A stretch of DNA of 39,291 nt. Origin: an uncultured Clostridia bacterium (GTDB taxonomy: Bacteria; Bacillota; Clostridia; Oscillospirales; Acutalibacteraceae). The notes under the pieces were generated by a model. It was given only the letters and a program-made list of their open reading frames with translations, was not told where the DNA came from and did no database searches. This document shows positions 39,196 to 39,291 of the stretch, in pieces (the first letter of the stretch is position 1; every line of letters begins with the position of its first letter). The stretch lies in NCBI GenBank assembly GCA_947166135.1, contig CAMVDB010000012.1, forward strand, positions 1 to 39,291. The letters run 5' to 3'. The position numbers were made by a program, and so were the translations under genes.

Positions 39196-39291
39196 TGGGT
39201 TATATGTGTTTGTTAGGATCGCCTCTATACCGTCTTTAATACTAATCCTTGATAAAAAGATTTAATCAGATATTAGTGATAAATTTCGCAG

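Noticed and set aside
1-39291. CRISPR array, rRNA operon, replication origin or intact prophage
   Set aside because: No regularly spaced repeats, rRNA sequence, DnaA-box cluster or phage structural genes were seen.

Overview
This window reads as chromosome from a Gram-positive, GC-rich gut or rumen Clostridia, most likely Oscillospiraceae/Ruminococcaceae. The evidence is strong AGGAGG ribosome sites, many sigma-A promoters with 17-nt spacers, U-tract terminators, a glycine and a TPP riboswitch, a glycerol-phosphate polymer gene set, a type I dockerin protein, class II GalT and the Clostridia-type GGGtGRT pair. No CRISPR, rRNA or intact prophage was seen. This placement is inferred from gene content, not from a marker gene.

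Layout. 1-4214 (minus): GT-B-like protein of unknown role, GPH sugar symporter, and GH36 alpha-galactosidase cut by the window edge. 4582-6089 (plus): bioY, a DUF1284 protein and mntP. 6214-9812 (plus): IspD/TarI-like cytidylyltransferase, NAD-dependent epimerase and CDP-glycerol glycerophosphotransferase, a cell-surface polymer unit. 9998-11161: secreted InlB-repeat plus dockerin protein. 11272-14113: an alpha-oxoamine synthase (serine palmitoyltransferase-like) and an SDR on the minus strand, divergent from an acyl-ACP thioesterase. Together these look like a lipid cassette. 14175-16555: a YbeY homologue lacking two of three metal-binding histidines, a possible small RNA, DegV and a Nudix hydrolase. 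16623-18440: an AGCS amino-acid symporter behind a glycine riboswitch whose switching helices can be read directly.

18613-20801: FliB-like Cys-rich protein, nitroreductase and a lipoprotein. 20840-21610 is a decayed mobile-element scar with two diverged copies of one gene fragment and a hairpin. 21757-23459: NifU-like plus GGGtGRT pair. 23703-28072: galT, GH2 beta-galactosidase and a C_GCAxxG_C_C protein. With GH36 and the GPH symporter this gives uptake and breakdown of galactosides. 28197-33780: YdcF-like membrane protein, rhodanese lipoprotein, iron alcohol dehydrogenase, C39-like secreted peptidase, tRNA-Arg(ACG) and an alpha/beta hydrolase.

33917-39160: a lipoprotein gene followed by a 180-bp palindromic MITE-like element. 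Next comes a TPP riboswitch controlling a thiamine-binding-fold protein and a ThiXYZ-type ABC transporter for thiamine or its pyrimidine precursor, then a metallophosphoesterase/CYTH pair. The most noteworthy items are the sphingolipid-like lipid cassette, the degenerate YbeY, the palindromic element, the readable glycine riboswitch, and the uncharacterised GGGtGRT pair.
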